A DNA stretch of 64,000 bases, from NCBI GenBank assembly GCA_021234155.1, contig JAJEKV010000131.1, positions 438,001-502,000 on the forward strand, read 5' to 3'. Under the pieces are notes generated by a model, which searched no databases, was not told where the DNA came from, and saw nothing but the letters and a program-made list of their open reading frames with translations. The stretch is from Isoetes taiwanensis (Eukaryota > Streptophyta > Lycopodiopsida > Isoetales > Isoetaceae). Below are positions 22,193 to 33,870 of this stretch, piece after piece (the stretch's first letter is position 1; every line of letters begins with the position of its first letter). A program made the translations under genes and the position numbers.

Positions 22193-23019
22193 TTAACAAA
22201 TCGTATACCTATTTGCCGCTGATAGATTCTCGCAAGCTAGTTCCTTTTCCATATTTTTAAATTCAATTTTGCCTCGTGGTGTTCTAAACTTGATCTTTAA
22301 ACAAGAGCCCCTGCTTTGTGTAACCAAAATGCTCCACATGAGATGAGGACAAACCGATATCGTAAATACAAAGGCAAAGAATTGACAAACCGATGAGGAC
22401 AAACTAACATTCATATTTCGTAAATACAAAGGCAAAGAAACTTTCAACTCATCTTGAGCAAATATACAATGTTTTGGCTTCCATTTACTACTCATATAAT
22501 GAAGTTACAAATGAGACAAACAATCTTTTACTTTCTTAAACTCTTTCTCAAGCTTTCCCAATATTTTCCCATTTACTAGAACTTAAAATAAGCTTTTTAG
22601 ATCTCCTTCTAGTTCCATCCTTCGTCGAACATTAAATAAGGTCCATTCAGCCAACTTCTATTGTTTTAAAACAAAAGACCATTCATTTGAATAGGCGTAC
22701 ATACCACTTCCTAATGTGTCCCATCGCCCTTGATCAAGAGGAACCCACCTAAACTTCGCCTTCTAAAACCATGCCCATCTTCTATACTTGAAAGTAAGGT
22801 AAAGATTGTCTTCTTAAATAGTACCTGAACCGCAATGTATTGCAACCGATCTTGCATTAAATGATATGCACCTTTGTCATGAAGCCTAGACCTCCACTTC
22901 TTAGGAAGTAGCGTATCTAATATCTCATCAGATATATTTGATATTGTTAGCATTTTGGGTGTCTTCTTCACTAAGTTACCGAAATGAATAAGGAAACAAA
23001 GTGTCAATTGCCATGTCAA
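22193..23019 (-). other. Further minus-strand coding-like segments of the unknown gene
   Basis: Two open stretches lie downstream (on the minus strand) of the gene model at 23.2-24.1 kb. One, 22,711-23,019, contains NISDEILDTLLPKKWRSRL. The other, about 22,205-22,320, encodes a peptide with KIKFRTPRGKIEFKNMEKEL and is flanked by an AG acceptor (ACAAAGCAG/GGGC) and a donor (AAATAG/GTATAC). They could be later exons or unrelated open frames. Confidence 0.25.
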
Positions 23020-23174
23020 CTTTTACATGGCCACATACACCGACGCTTCTTCAAAGCAAAGATGAATCTCTACCCACAACTTCTTTTGTGATAACAGCAA
23101 TATCGTAGAATGGTTTGGTAGAGAAACCATTTCAGCAAGGTTAAAAAGGAGGATTTCAACTATCTTTTTAAGCT

Positions 23175-24089
23175 TCAGATAGAAAATGTGCTTCTAGAAC
23201 CAAATTGATTTATTGCCAACTCAATTGAGTTCTCGCCTTCAAAAATGATAGAACCAAGATCAAAATGGAAAGCATGAAATACACTTGTTATGCATTCAAC
23301 ACTTATCAAGTCTTCTTGGTCTGATAGGCACAACCCTGTAGCAAATAAGTAAGGAAACAATGGAATTAGCAAAGGCCCGAGAAACGTACTAAGGAAAATA
23401 CTTAAGCAATATTTGGTTCAATACAACAAAAATAAATAAATAAGACTAGAAAAGAACTTACAGTTCGGTTGCATCTTTGGAAGTCCATGTATTCTAACAT
23501 TCTTGTACTTTGTTAAATCACAAGGACAGTAAAGATGTTGAACTAGTTTTTGGACATATCTCCCATGCTGCTGAATTTGCTTAACCTTGCCTTTCCAATG
23601 AGCCTTCACATCATTCAATCGGGATCTTTTAATTCTAAAAGAACCCCTCAACGATGGCTGCATTGTAACAAATGTACCAACATACACGGTTATAGGGTCT
23701 GCATCAGGCCTCTTAATGACAACAGATGTAATCATTTCTTCCATTGCAATCTGCAAATAATAATAATATAGCAACATTAGGGCAAAAATAGATTATCTTA
23801 TGTCAATAAGAGAGATTACAATGACTGAACAGCAGACAAGCTTTCTTTCCTTTTAGCAATAGGGCATAGCAATGGTCAGAGGCTTTGAAAAAGGAAAAGA
23901 TACATAGATGCATTAAATAAGCATGTGAGTAGATACATAAAAGGAAAAGCTATAGATGCATTAAATAAGCATGCAACAGCCATGCAATCCAAGTAAAAAA
24001 CCTTTGAAAAGATGTCATCTCCAGCTACATCGCATTGTTGTTGCCTTGCAAAATCATACCATGGCAGCAACAAACACGTAAACAAAGTA
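23175..24089 (-). CDS. Spliced gene of unknown function (at least three exons)
   Basis: Minus-strand model: exon 24,089-24,002, exon 23,750-23,462, exon 23,335 to a stop at about 23,175. The junctions keep one frame: AAAG/GTTTTT joins TTTGCAG/ATTGC in phase 0, and AACT/GTAAGT joins GCTACAG/GGTTG after one base of a codon. The peptide includes WYDFARQQQCDVAGDDIFSK, then VVIKRPDADPITVYVGTF, a basic central part, and LCLSDQEDLISVECI. The last segment, with its alternating D/E and V-E-x-I, reminds me of the strand pair in bromo-adjacent homology (BAH) domains, but this is a weak resemblance. The true 5' end is not identified; the first exon may be internal. Low GC and ordinary splice signals separate it from the surrounding retroelements. 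It might also be transposon-borne. Confidence 0.4.
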
Positions 24090-24938
24090 GCTAAACCCCG
24101 TATTTAAAAAATGAGACCAATATAATAAGGAATCAAGAATGCATGATATCAATTTGCAGGAAACAGAATTCAATGAGTAGGGTTTTTATTAATTTCTTAA
24201 TACTTGCAAGAAATATCTGGTTTACATGAGTCACATCTTGCTTAAAGCTTAAAGTAGACACATGATTCAAATCCTTATATGAACATAGACCATATTAACA
24301 GAAAAAGTAATGAAAGAAAACAGTCCGTCTCCTAACTAGATGATTCTTCTATTATGTATGATATGACGAGACGAATCTCAGATGACCGATGAGCAGGAGA
24401 AAGACAAGGCTGAGCTAAACTAAATTGGAATGGGAATGATTGACTCTCTAGGGTTTACAATCTCTCTAGGACCCAAAACCCCCAAACCCCCAAAAGGCGC
24501 CCACCCACCTTTCCGGAGCCCCCAAACCGGATTCTAAGCACTCTGAGGCAGCCAGAGACCCCTCGCACTTTGGAGCCCCTCAAACCCCCACACCTGAATG
24601 TAGTTGGCATGCAATAATTGTGAGTGATGTTCTATTCTAATCTATGAGAAGCAAAGGGCGAGATTAGAGCAAAGGGCATGTTAAATGGTGTCGTGGTTGT
24701 ACAAAAGCTTTGGAAAGACCTATGAGAAGCAAAGGGCAGTAGGTCAAAGTCAAAGTCAAAGGTGGTGGGCACCCCCTACCCGTGTGTTGCCGGGCTCGCT
24801 AGAAACGACCGACACCCCCCCGCCCACCACTTAGGGTTTCCGCTGACTAGCCCAAAGGTGCTCTCCGCCTCTTGAGTCCCCAAATTCACTCTAGGGTGCA
24901 CCCTTTCCGCAGCCGAGACCCCTCAAACTTTGGGAGTC
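24090..24938. other. Transition from AT-rich to GC-rich DNA, with C-rich runs
   Basis: No gene seen. At 24,474-24,496 there is CCCAAAACCCCCAAACCCCC, C runs separated by A, giving G-runs on the minus strand. From about 24,770 base composition shifts to GC-rich, which continues into the LINE. Confidence 0.5.
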
Positions 24939-26599
24939 ATGGCCACAGAAGATGGGCCGCCCGGGAAACCCAAGGCGAGGGCCCGCCGCACAAACGGTCC
25001 CGACCAGCCATCATGGATGTGGGAGAGTCATCCTCCATGAAGAAGGAGGCTCTGCTAAGGCTAAGGCCCCCAGCGAGGCCAGCCCTCGCCTGAAGGGATT
25101 AATTGCCGCACTACATAGGAACTCCCCGCCTCAGGGCAGAGAATTGGAGCCACGCCAAAGCGGGAATGGAGGCTAACAAAGGCTCAGATTGAGGGGGTAA
25201 CAAAGGCCCCGCCCTGGCTGGCATGGCAAGCTGGAGATGGAGTCCCTGCATCCCATGTGCTCAAAAGGCAAAATCGGGTCGAGAAGAACCGTGACACAAA
25301 GCTTGAGACCCGCAGACGCCGCATGTGGAAGATGGCCTTGGCCTTGCACACTTCGAAATGCAAAGAGCAGGTGCAGAGGTCGCCGACATGCGGGCCCTTT
25401 GCACTCGTTCATCACTCGACACCATGACACAGGAGAGGGAGCGCGAATGCAGAGACCATGGTCACGCCGCTCCTGCCCGCCGAGGTAGAGGCAGCCACCA
25501 CCATGGCATCGGAGCACAAAATCGCCTTTGCGCATGCCTGCATTACGCCTTCGTGATCTTCGTGAGTAAGATCGAACAGCAAGCCCCGGCCTCGACGCCG
25601 CGGTGGGTTGGGCTTGAGCACGCTACTACTCAGAGCCCGAGCTCCAGGGTTGCGGGCAACCATCCACGCATTTGCAGCCGGGTCTCCCTACCGAGGTTCA
25701 TAGTCACGCAGCAAAGCAGCAGGAGATGGCCAAGGCAAAGAGTGCTCGCAAGAGCCGCCCCCGACTTCATAGGTGGACGGTGAACGCCGCTCAGACCGCT
25801 ATCCCGCCACGCCTCCACGCCAAGCAGCCCACGCCTCAAGACCGCCGCCCCGGGCCTCCAGCCCACTCCACGCCATCCCAAACACACTCCAGCCACTCCA
25901 CGCCATCCCAGCCCACCACCACCACCCCCCAAAGACAGACCCCCGCCACCTTGGGACCCGCAGCCGCAGAACTCCGTGAGCGCAGCGAGAGGCTACAACT
26001 GGTAGTTCGAGGCATGCCGTAATCAGCAGGGAGAGTTCACGCCACAACATCCGAAACACACATTCTCGACGGATGACATTCCCCGGCTACTTCACATTTC
26101 TCGAGCAGCCCCAAGATGGGGCTTCCGGCCAGCCGCCGCGGACCGCATTGTCATATTCACGGCAAGTGATGCACAAAAGCGTGATGCCATATTGCGCCAG
26201 GCCGAGATGTTGAAGGGGACATCCCCAGACGCGGACCGACCTCACACCCGCAAAGCAGGAGGCACGCAGACAGAGCTTGTCAGGTCGAGGCATTCGCCAT
26301 CAGGTGCCGCAGATTGGTTCGAGGCAGATGCACATTTTCCCGACAGCCCGCATCGCCGGGCAGCAATTCAGTCCCAACCACAGCCCGCACGCGGCCCCCG
26401 CTTCGCTTCTACTACCACGGCCCCCTTCTCCCCGCCCTACTCCTGCTCCCCCTCGCCGGCCCACGCCCCTCAGCAAATTTTACATGCTGCCTCCGCCTCC
26501 ATCTATACTTCACTCAAAGCCTCCGCTTCCCCGTCCCCCCCCTCACGCCACTGCCGGGCAAGATACCATCCCCGCCGACCGAAACAGGAATTGTGCTCC

Positions 26600-27160
26600 G
26601 GTGGTCTCATGGAATTGTCGCAGGCTTCCTTGGCGTGGCGGGGATACCTGAACCCCGTGGGCAGCTCCGTATGGATCTCATCTTCCCTCATGGAGACATG
26701 GGAGCATGCGTCGGCACAAAGCACCCGATTTTGCCGTTACCAACATTTCTGTCTTCAATACCGTGACAGACAGGGTCATGGTGGAGTGGCTTGCTACTAC
26801 CTGACAACCTTGGCAATATCTCGTTACCCTCCGTAAGACGTGACATGCATTACAACCGTACTTCGGGTTCGTGGTGCATAATACCGCTGGCAACCCTCTT
26901 TTTCTCGTCACCTGCATATTTCACGCAGACAAAGACCTTCTATCGCAGCCACCCCGACATGATAGGATGGACCCGTATGTCGATCTATATGATGACATAC
27001 AAAGAAAGATCGCCAGCTGGGTAGGGTCGCCCTTCTTGAGATTTCCAATGCACCTGACAGAGTAGAGCAGCCCCATGCGACTTGACCCTCACGGACGATG
27101 TCCCCGCAGCCTACTCTCGAAGTAGCCTCGCCACGGTCGGATGACAAAAAAATACTCGCT
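26600..27160 (+). pseudogene. LINE endonuclease (APE-like) domain remnant
   Basis: The segment begins with VVSWNCRRLPWR near 26,600-26,635, matching the S-W-N-x-R start of L1-type APE endonucleases. It continues in another frame with VHNTAGNPLFLVTCIFHADK (about 26,870-26,930) and DPYVDLYDDIQRKIASW (about 26,965-27,020), where such proteins describe and bind substrate. The later G-D-F-N motif is not readable. Frame breaks at ~26,655 and ~26,830 prevent a full domain. Confidence 0.5.
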
Positions 27161-28029
27161 TTAGTGCATAGTTGCTTCCCTGCTATGTGGGCATTTTTGA
27201 CTTGATAATTTGCAATGGCCTTTCACAAAGGGGTCCGATTCTCGCAAGTGCACATGCGCATGTGACAATCGTGGGGAGGGTCTAGTGTGGTGGACTATGT
27301 GCTTGTAGTTGCGCTAAGATATGCATCTCATCGGGCCGCTTCCGGTGGGCACAGACAGCCGGGATGAGGAGGTCGACATCACCTCCCACTTTATTTGACC
27401 TGGTTTGGCGAGCCGCCAAACCCCCCACTATGCCACCCCCCTCGCCCCTGAGACTCGACATGAGCGTGCAGAGGACTACCGGATGCTCATGGACGCCCCC
27501 CAGTAATTCACGCAGCACCTCCACACTAGAGCAGCAGATGCACCAGCCGACTTCGCTATTACGGATGCAAATGGACAGTGCTTTCAAGGCGTGGTTGCCG
27601 CCGCCAGGTCAGCAATATTCCCTCGTAATCGGCGGTTTGATGCGGATCAGAAGAACGCAAGCGGCAGCCCGCCACATTCTCGATCCAGTACCCGCGCCAG
27701 CAGGTTACCACACACAAGCATCGCCCTATCCTCTCAAGGACACAAAGGCGCTGGGTACCTTGCCAAGCATCGTGGGAGATGTTCTACCGGGCTGACACTC
27801 ATCCTCTAACCTTTGGCGCAAAGTGCTTCAAGGCCAGCCCAGCCCCACGGGACATCACACCCCGCAGTGGGAATACAAGATTTGCAAAGAGCTCTATGAC
27901 CCGGCCAGGACGCTGACGCCCATACCCCCACAGATGGCCCCCCCATTGGTTCTCGTGGACGGGATGTTGAGGAGGGCCTCGCAACGGGTTAGCTAATGGG
28001 AAGGCAAATGACCCCTCGATGGTATGCAG

Positions 28030-28985
28030 CCGAAGTTACTCAAGTGGGCGGTGGCAGCCAGGCTTTGGCCCCTCACTACCCTTTCCGCTCAACAGAGCAT
28101 TGCAGAGGGTTTCCGACAATGGACCACAAGCGTGGTTGTTCCCATTCACAAGGCGGGCGATTCCCACAATCGTCCCCACCACGGACGATCATGGTCGGGC
28201 CAAAGATTTGCCAACCGCTATCGCATTCTCGAAAGTAGCAGCTTGACTACCGGGCGGAGGCACCGGATGTGCGAGCCCTCACACAAAGTGCAGCTTTCAC
28301 TCAATTTCACTCAACGATTGACCATATCTTTACGCCAAGGGCATCGATTGAAGACAAAATTTTAATCATCTACCGGACTTGTATTGCCGCTTTGTGGACT
28401 TCGCAAAGCGCTTTTGATACGTCCCCCTGAAAGCCGCGGGCTAGGATCAAGGCTAACCGGGCTCCCGCCGCCGTAAGTGTAATGCCATATACAAGTTGTA
28501 TGAGAGTTGTTTTGGCAGATGCACCGACGGGCCAAGCATTCACCAAGAGGTATCGGGTCCCAAGCAGGTTGCCCCTCTCGCCAACACTTTTTGGCCTCTA
28601 CATTGATCGCTTAGAGCCCTCGCTTATCGAGCATGGGGGATGGCATACGCCTTTTGCACTGTGTCATCCTCGCCACCATCTATGACGATGTTGGCCTCAC
28701 CGCCCACACCCCTAAGCTATGCAGCCTCACCCGATGCCCTAGACACATTTTTGTCGCTACGTACATGCGCCATTAACCGCCAAGACTGTGGTGGGTTCTC
28801 ATATCCTCTTCACGCCACCCCATGCCTCCCCGCGACTCACATATCGGGGATGTACCGCGGACGCCACGCCCACCTACAAGTACCTAGGGGTGGAGTTCCC
28901 TCTCGCCTGGCTGGAGGCGCCTATCCGCTTAAGGGGTGACAAGCAAAGAAAGCCGAAAGCTTTATGCCATGCGTAACAACAAATA
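28030..28985 (+). pseudogene. LINE reverse transcriptase domain remnant
   Basis: Successive pieces in changing frames match the LINE RT order. A segment near 28,110-28,170 has VVPIHKAGDSHN; STIDHIFTPRASIEDKI lies near 28,310-28,360; then comes a D-F region near 28,390. LPLSPTLFGLYIDRLEPSL falls at ~28,568-28,625, followed by a tyrosine and two aspartates at ~28,680, where the catalytic YxDD box should be but appears without its usual second residue. The L-G-V-E-F-P piece (YKYLGVEFP) is at ~28,878-28,905. The order and the G-L-Y-I-D box make the assignment secure, but the copy is not functional as read. Confidence 0.65.
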
Positions 28986-29840
28986 CCAGGCAGAGCTATA
29001 TGATTGGGGCCATCACCACATCTGTTCTCGCACCGGTCGAAATTGCCCTTTCCGTGACGGGTCGAGGTTTGGGGCCCTGGCTGCCTTTGGCGACTGAATG
29101 ACTTGGAGCAGGTGCGTAGGCATTTTTGGCACGCACTTGGTGAAACCTTCCCCCCATCGCATTCTCGCAGAAATCGATTCTTTTGCCGCCACGGCAACCC
29201 TTGATAGACACATCGCCTATTTTCAGAAAAGTGGTTACTATGGGTGATGCTCTACCCCGCGACTCCCATTACATCGCGGGCCATGAGTCCGCAATGCTTA
29301 GGGCCCTCATGGAGGGGTAAGAGAGATCGCTGGTTCGGCCAGATGGAACGCAAGAGCAATGATGCGCATTACAAATGGGCGCAATGCACGATCGCGATAA
29401 CCCTCGGAGTACCTAGGAGATGCTTGTTTCCTCGGGTAAGCCTGGGACCCCATTGCTCTGGAGCAGTGTCAAATGGCCCATTACAAGGAGCACATCAACC
29501 TCAGGTTAGCCCGGGCTCCACAAAATTTACCAAGGCTCCTACCGCTCGTAAAAGCCGCACTCATTGCCTCCATTCGCATCGTGCCCACCATCTTCGACGT
29601 AGACCGCGGTGTGGATTGGGAGCCCCCGCCGTGACGTGCCTCGCCGCTGCCGCCAAACCCGTGCCATTGAGGATGAGTCTCACACTTTCTGGGAGTCGCT
29701 TCAAATGGGTTCAGCCGATCCAGCGATACGCCCCTAAGACGGCCGACGTTTCGTGATTTGCCGATGACAGTTACGTATTGCTTGTCGGTGTCGCATCATG
29801 ATGTGAAGAAACGACTCCGATAATAGCCTTGAGACATCTA

Positions 29841-30000
29841 CATGAACATGAAGGGCTTGTCCATTGAGGAGGAACAAGAACCGGTGCACGAGTATGCAAA
29901 GCGATTTGTTGGAAGCGACATCATACTGGAATTCAAGCCAGGTGGATTAAGTCACCCGTGAGTTTATGAATGGGATGCGCAATGTTGCTAGTCCAGGTAT
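29841..30000 (+). pseudogene. Gag-like scrap on the plus strand at an element junction
   Basis: An open piece from ATG 29,841 contains MKGLSIEEEQEPVHEYAKRF, followed after a break by a second piece with YEWD. Retrotransposon gag proteins carry a similar E-x-x-x-x-Y-x-x-R-F helix. It sits between the plus-strand LINE and the minus-strand gypsy RT, and overlaps the latter on the other strand, so the two calls compete from 29,933. Confidence 0.25.
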
Positions 30001-30660
30001 GAAGGTGTGGGTAATAATTGACACCCGGGGAAAGGCGTGTCTCATATTGATATTGGTGCTTGAGCCTTGAGCACCTGCCCGGTTTTAGCGGGATCGTGGT
30101 GATACACCTTTCTTGACAACATGGCCCTAACAGAACACGGAGGTGGCGCAAAGGTGCATTTCTCGGATTTAGACTAATGCCGGACTCATCACATTTCACG
30201 GAAGCCGAGTTCCAATTTATCAAATGGTCAGCCATGGGCTGTGGCCCGGAGAAGTCATCTTGAAAAATTTGCAAGAAGGATTTTCCTTCATGAAATCATG
30301 AAAAACTGAGAGCATGATCGTTGAAGCGTTGATGGAGAGTTTGATAATCCAAAAGGAACCACCTTGTAGGCAAAAGTGCCCCGGGGTGGTGAAAGTAGTC
30401 TTGAGTTGATCAGATTCTTTGATTGAGATCGATTGTAGAAAAAACCATCCATGAAGGAGTACATCTCATGTCGACCACCTCTTCGAACGCACAGTGCGTG
30501 AAGGGAAGTGGAAAATGATCTTCAGTGGCACGATTGAGTTTAGATAGTCCACACTGAGGCCTTGGATCTTACCATTGTGTTTAAGAACAATGGCGATGGG
30601 GCTCACCCATTGAAATGTTTGACCTCATAGATCAAACTGCGGCAAGGAGTTTGTCAATTT
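29933..30660 (-). pseudogene. Ty3/gypsy reverse transcriptase remnant (minus strand)
   Basis: On the minus strand, a piece near 30,630-30,540 reads WVSPIAIVLKHNGKIQ, the start of the gypsy RT palm. A piece near 30,420-30,360 reads QLKTTFTTPG. Then at 30,274-30,100 comes MQIFQDDFSG, which carries the F-x-D-D catalytic aspartates, followed by KCDESGISLNPRNAP. The order and spacing are those of a gypsy RT. Several frameshifts separate the pieces. Confidence 0.6.
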
Positions 30661-32575
30661 CGCCTTGGCCGATCCGCGGTAATTAGGGTTGAGCGAATCT
30701 TTGTCGTTGCTACAGCTGTGGGTGCATCCCGGTTTGGTAGGAATGGTGAGTTCCCCAAGCTTTTGTTGATTCCCCAGAAGATCTTGGTAACTCCGGTGAA
30801 AATGTGTTTGAATTTTTTGAGCGGCTTGGCGGCCTGATTACGATAAGGAGGCCGGGAAGATTTGCGGCAATCGCGGGCGGGTTGATTGTTGCCCGTCCAC
30901 AATCTCGACTTAAGATCTGAATATGGGGTATTACTTGATATCTGGACAATGTGTGCGGGGGTTGGAGCCTAACGGGATCGTGGCACTTTCGCGTGGTGAA
31001 AAAGAGGGGTTGCTTTCGGTTTCATCCGGCGAGGTTGCTTCATGGCGGCGTGTACATCAGCGAGGAGTTCGCGGGAGGTTCATTTCGAAAAGTGATCAAC
31101 CGCGTTGGATTGATTGCAAGGAGCGGGTAAAGGGGTCAAGCAAAGCACCCACAGACTGGTCACGATCAAAGTCATTTCTCCCCAGGATCGGCATATTGAG
31201 GTTTAGGATGTGAGAAGCGGACTTCCTTGGGTGGAGCTGAACTTGATAAATATTACGAGCTTCTTCAGAATCGTAATGCGAGAGAGGTTCCGCATTGTCA
31301 GCTTAAAATGATCACACTTTGTTTGCAAGTCCATGGTGGCATTAGAGATGACCATCGGTGATGACTAAGCGGTCGTGGCCCGGTAATGGATACTCTTTGC
31401 CTGGCGGAGAAAAGGTCTGCCGACCAACATTTCATAGTCACACGGATCTTCGCCCGACTTTCCAAACTCCAAATTCCATGGGGGCGGAGATCACCAATGT
31501 TGATGTGAAGAAAGAGGTGTGGCGCCTTGGTCGGCGTGATATGGCCATTAGCCAACTTGATGTCATATGGGGAGCCCCGAAAGGTTGTGTGATGCCCATT
31601 TGTTTGCGGAGTTTATCCATTGATAAGATTGGCTAGCGCTACCTCCATCTATTTGAACATGGTTGACTTCTTTGATTACCCAGTGGCATGGACCGTGTGG
31701 GTGTAGAGGTAACCACTAACTAAAAGCAGTTGGGAGTGGTAACTAGTCCTTGAGGCGGGGGCCGAGTTTCAAAATGGTTGCCAAGCTTAAAGGAATTTTG
31801 ATCTTGGCTAGCTCCTCTTGGAGTTCTAGAGGCACATGAGAAAAAGGATCTGCTGGTTCCAGTGGTCTTGGGAGTCGCGTGGTAGTGAAGCGGCAACTTC
31901 TTTGAGTAAGTCAACCTCGGCAAATATTGGGATCGTCTGAGAGGCGTGGAGGTTGAGATGTGGAAGGGGTATCTTGTCTTTGTTGAGCTCTAGTGGTGGC
32001 ATGAACATTTGCCAATGTCGCGCCTTGGCGGCTGCATGAGTTCAAAATGCTTTGGCGAACTTTTGGCATGACATGTGGCATGAGCTTCTCCAAGTCGGGT
32101 GCAAAGTGAACCTTTTTTAGTCCTCATGAGGAATGGTGTCAGCTGCAAAGGCGGGGTTGCGTGCCATTCGGAATAATGGTCAAGGGGCGTGATGCCTTGA
32201 TGCAGCGTGAAACTAAACCAACCCAATTTGATGGTGAATTTGGAGGATTAAGTGCACGAAAAATTTCCTCTTGTGCTTGTTGATCCGGTGAGGTTGATTT
32301 CTTTGGTTGGTTGATAAGCGTGATTCTTTGAGGCTCTTGGTGGCTTCTTAAGAACTGGTCTCCGGGCCTTGTTTGCCATTAGCAATCGAGTTGGTAAAGG
32401 TAGCCGTGGCGGACCGATGTGGTCGATTTGTGCGGGGAAAGGCTGTGCACGAACTTGTGGAAGTTGAGGACCGCCGGTGGTGGTATGACCCCATTCTTGG
32501 CGGTGATAACGAGCTTTAGAAGGATCAAAAGGAGGGCGTGGGTTGGATCCCGTTGTTGCTCTGTTGGCGATAGAG

Positions 32576-33781
32576 TTAGTGGGTTGCACTTTTGAAGTGG
32601 TGCGGCTGCGATAGTGCGATTATTCTTTGAGGTGTGTGGTTTGCACTTGATAAACCATTTTTCTTGCGGAGCGGTGTGGGATGAGTCGCGAGTGCACTCT
32701 TAGTGGCATGATGCACATGTTGCATAAACTTGCAATGGTGCGGGCCATTGGTGGAGTTGCACTCATTTGCCAAATGGCCTTGGTATTTGCAAATATGGCA
32801 CGGTTGGCTGTGGATTAGCGTGTTGAGGCTGAAACGGCCGTTTGTGGAACCATGGCCAGTGGAATGAGCAGGAGCTCTTGAAGAGCCACACCTCGGGAGG
32901 AAACATTGGTGAGTGATTGACAAAGGTCGATAGCCTGCTCCAAAGTCTTGGGGCCCAGGTATTGATCATGAGTCGAATAGGTGGAGGAAGTCCTTGGAGA
33001 AACAGGACCAAAATGCGGCTCTGTGTGGGGTACTCCTTGAGCTTACTTAGCGAGAATGTGAAGTCGATCCATAAAATCCCGGGCGGAGACTCAGTGGGCT
33101 CTTGTTGAAGTTCATTGAGTTGCTTGAGATGAAGTTGATCATCATCCAGTGGTCCCATAATGAGGCGAAGAAAAGCGGTTCTCATTTGGGACCGATCTTG
33201 TTTCCAATGGCTTTTGTTGGACATGAGCCATTGATGAGGGAAAACCACGGTGGTGGAAAAAGATGTGGAATTTCAGTTGAGGTTCGCATGACCATTTAGG
33301 ACAACTAGAGCCTCAAATTCTTCCATGTGGGCACGAGCACTTTGGTCCTAACGGTTTGCCTTTAGTTTGCCAAAGGTGGGATAAGTCGGTTTGATGCGAA
33401 GGTAGATGTGAAAGTCTTTGGGCTGGGCGGAGGAACGATATAGTGAGGATATTGAGGTTGAGTTGGATGTGGCATGGTGCACGAAGGACCACGATGAAGG
33501 GGTGGCTAGCGGTTGGCCTGAAATGCTTGGAGCATTGGTTTTGAGATCAGTAAGGTTGTAAGCAGAGGAAGGCGATGGGAAGCGTGGGGAAAGGATATTC
33601 TGGGTAGGCGCAAAGGAGGCGTGTGGATATCAGGTGCCCACAGGGAGATGATGGTTGTGAAGGAAAGAGGCGTATGGCACGAAGAATGATGGATGTAGGC
33701 ATGTTCAGGGGTATGAAAGTACGGTTGAGAAGGTTGAGCACGATAAGGCTCTGATAGTGATGGGGCCGAGGTTGTGAGCAA
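32576..33781 (-). pseudogene. Ty3/gypsy gag with CCHC zinc knuckle (minus strand)
   Basis: A proline/serine/histidine-rich N-terminal part (33,781-33,506) is followed by a helical part with FLQGLPPPIRLMINTWAPRL (about 33,000-32,940). A perfect retroviral-type zinc knuckle CHICKYQGHLANEC (C-x2-C-x4-H-x4-C) is encoded at 32,800-32,759. Gag packages the element RNA, and the knuckle binds it. The knuckle is intact, but frame changes near 33,250 and 32,900 break the protein. Confidence 0.65.
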
Positions 33782-33870
33782 TGTTTGCAGCTTGGGGGCG
33801 GGGCTGGGGCGAGGCGCGGGACCGAGGGGGGAATGGCTGGCCCGAGCCCTAGGCCGAAGATGGCCTCCCT

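Larger units (their letters stand above)
24939..29756 (+). mobile_element. Decayed LINE (non-LTR) retrotransposon
   Basis: This is a GC-rich, plus-strand element with domains in the order expected for L1-like elements. An ORF1-like region starts at ATG 24,939 (MATEDGPPGKPKARAR, basic), followed by a proline/serine/histidine-rich stretch at 25,600-26,560. Endonuclease remnants follow at ~26,600-27,160, reverse transcriptase remnants at ~28,030-28,985, and a C-terminal part to ~29,756. No frame stays open for more than ~200 codons. 1-3 nt breaks recur every 50-150 bp, so it is defunct or badly base-called. No poly(A) is seen near 29,760, where the element meets other retroelement sequence. Ends are approximate. 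Confidence 0.7.
29933..33870 (-). mobile_element. Minus-strand Ty3/gypsy internal region, truncated
   Basis: Read on the minus strand, the order is gag (about 33,780-32,580), a linker/protease-like stretch (about 31,630-31,300) and reverse transcriptase (about 30,660-29,933). That order is typical of Ty3/gypsy. RNase H and integrase should lie below 29,930 but are replaced by the LINE, so the element is 3'-truncated. Frames break often. It lies in opposite orientation to the LINE on its left and the chromovirus on its right. Confidence 0.6.

Noticed and set aside
25172-25932. Several long overlapping ORFs on both strands in the GC-rich LINE ORF1 region
   Set aside because: High GC lowers stop frequency in all frames. 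None shows domain motifs, and they overlap each other on both strands.
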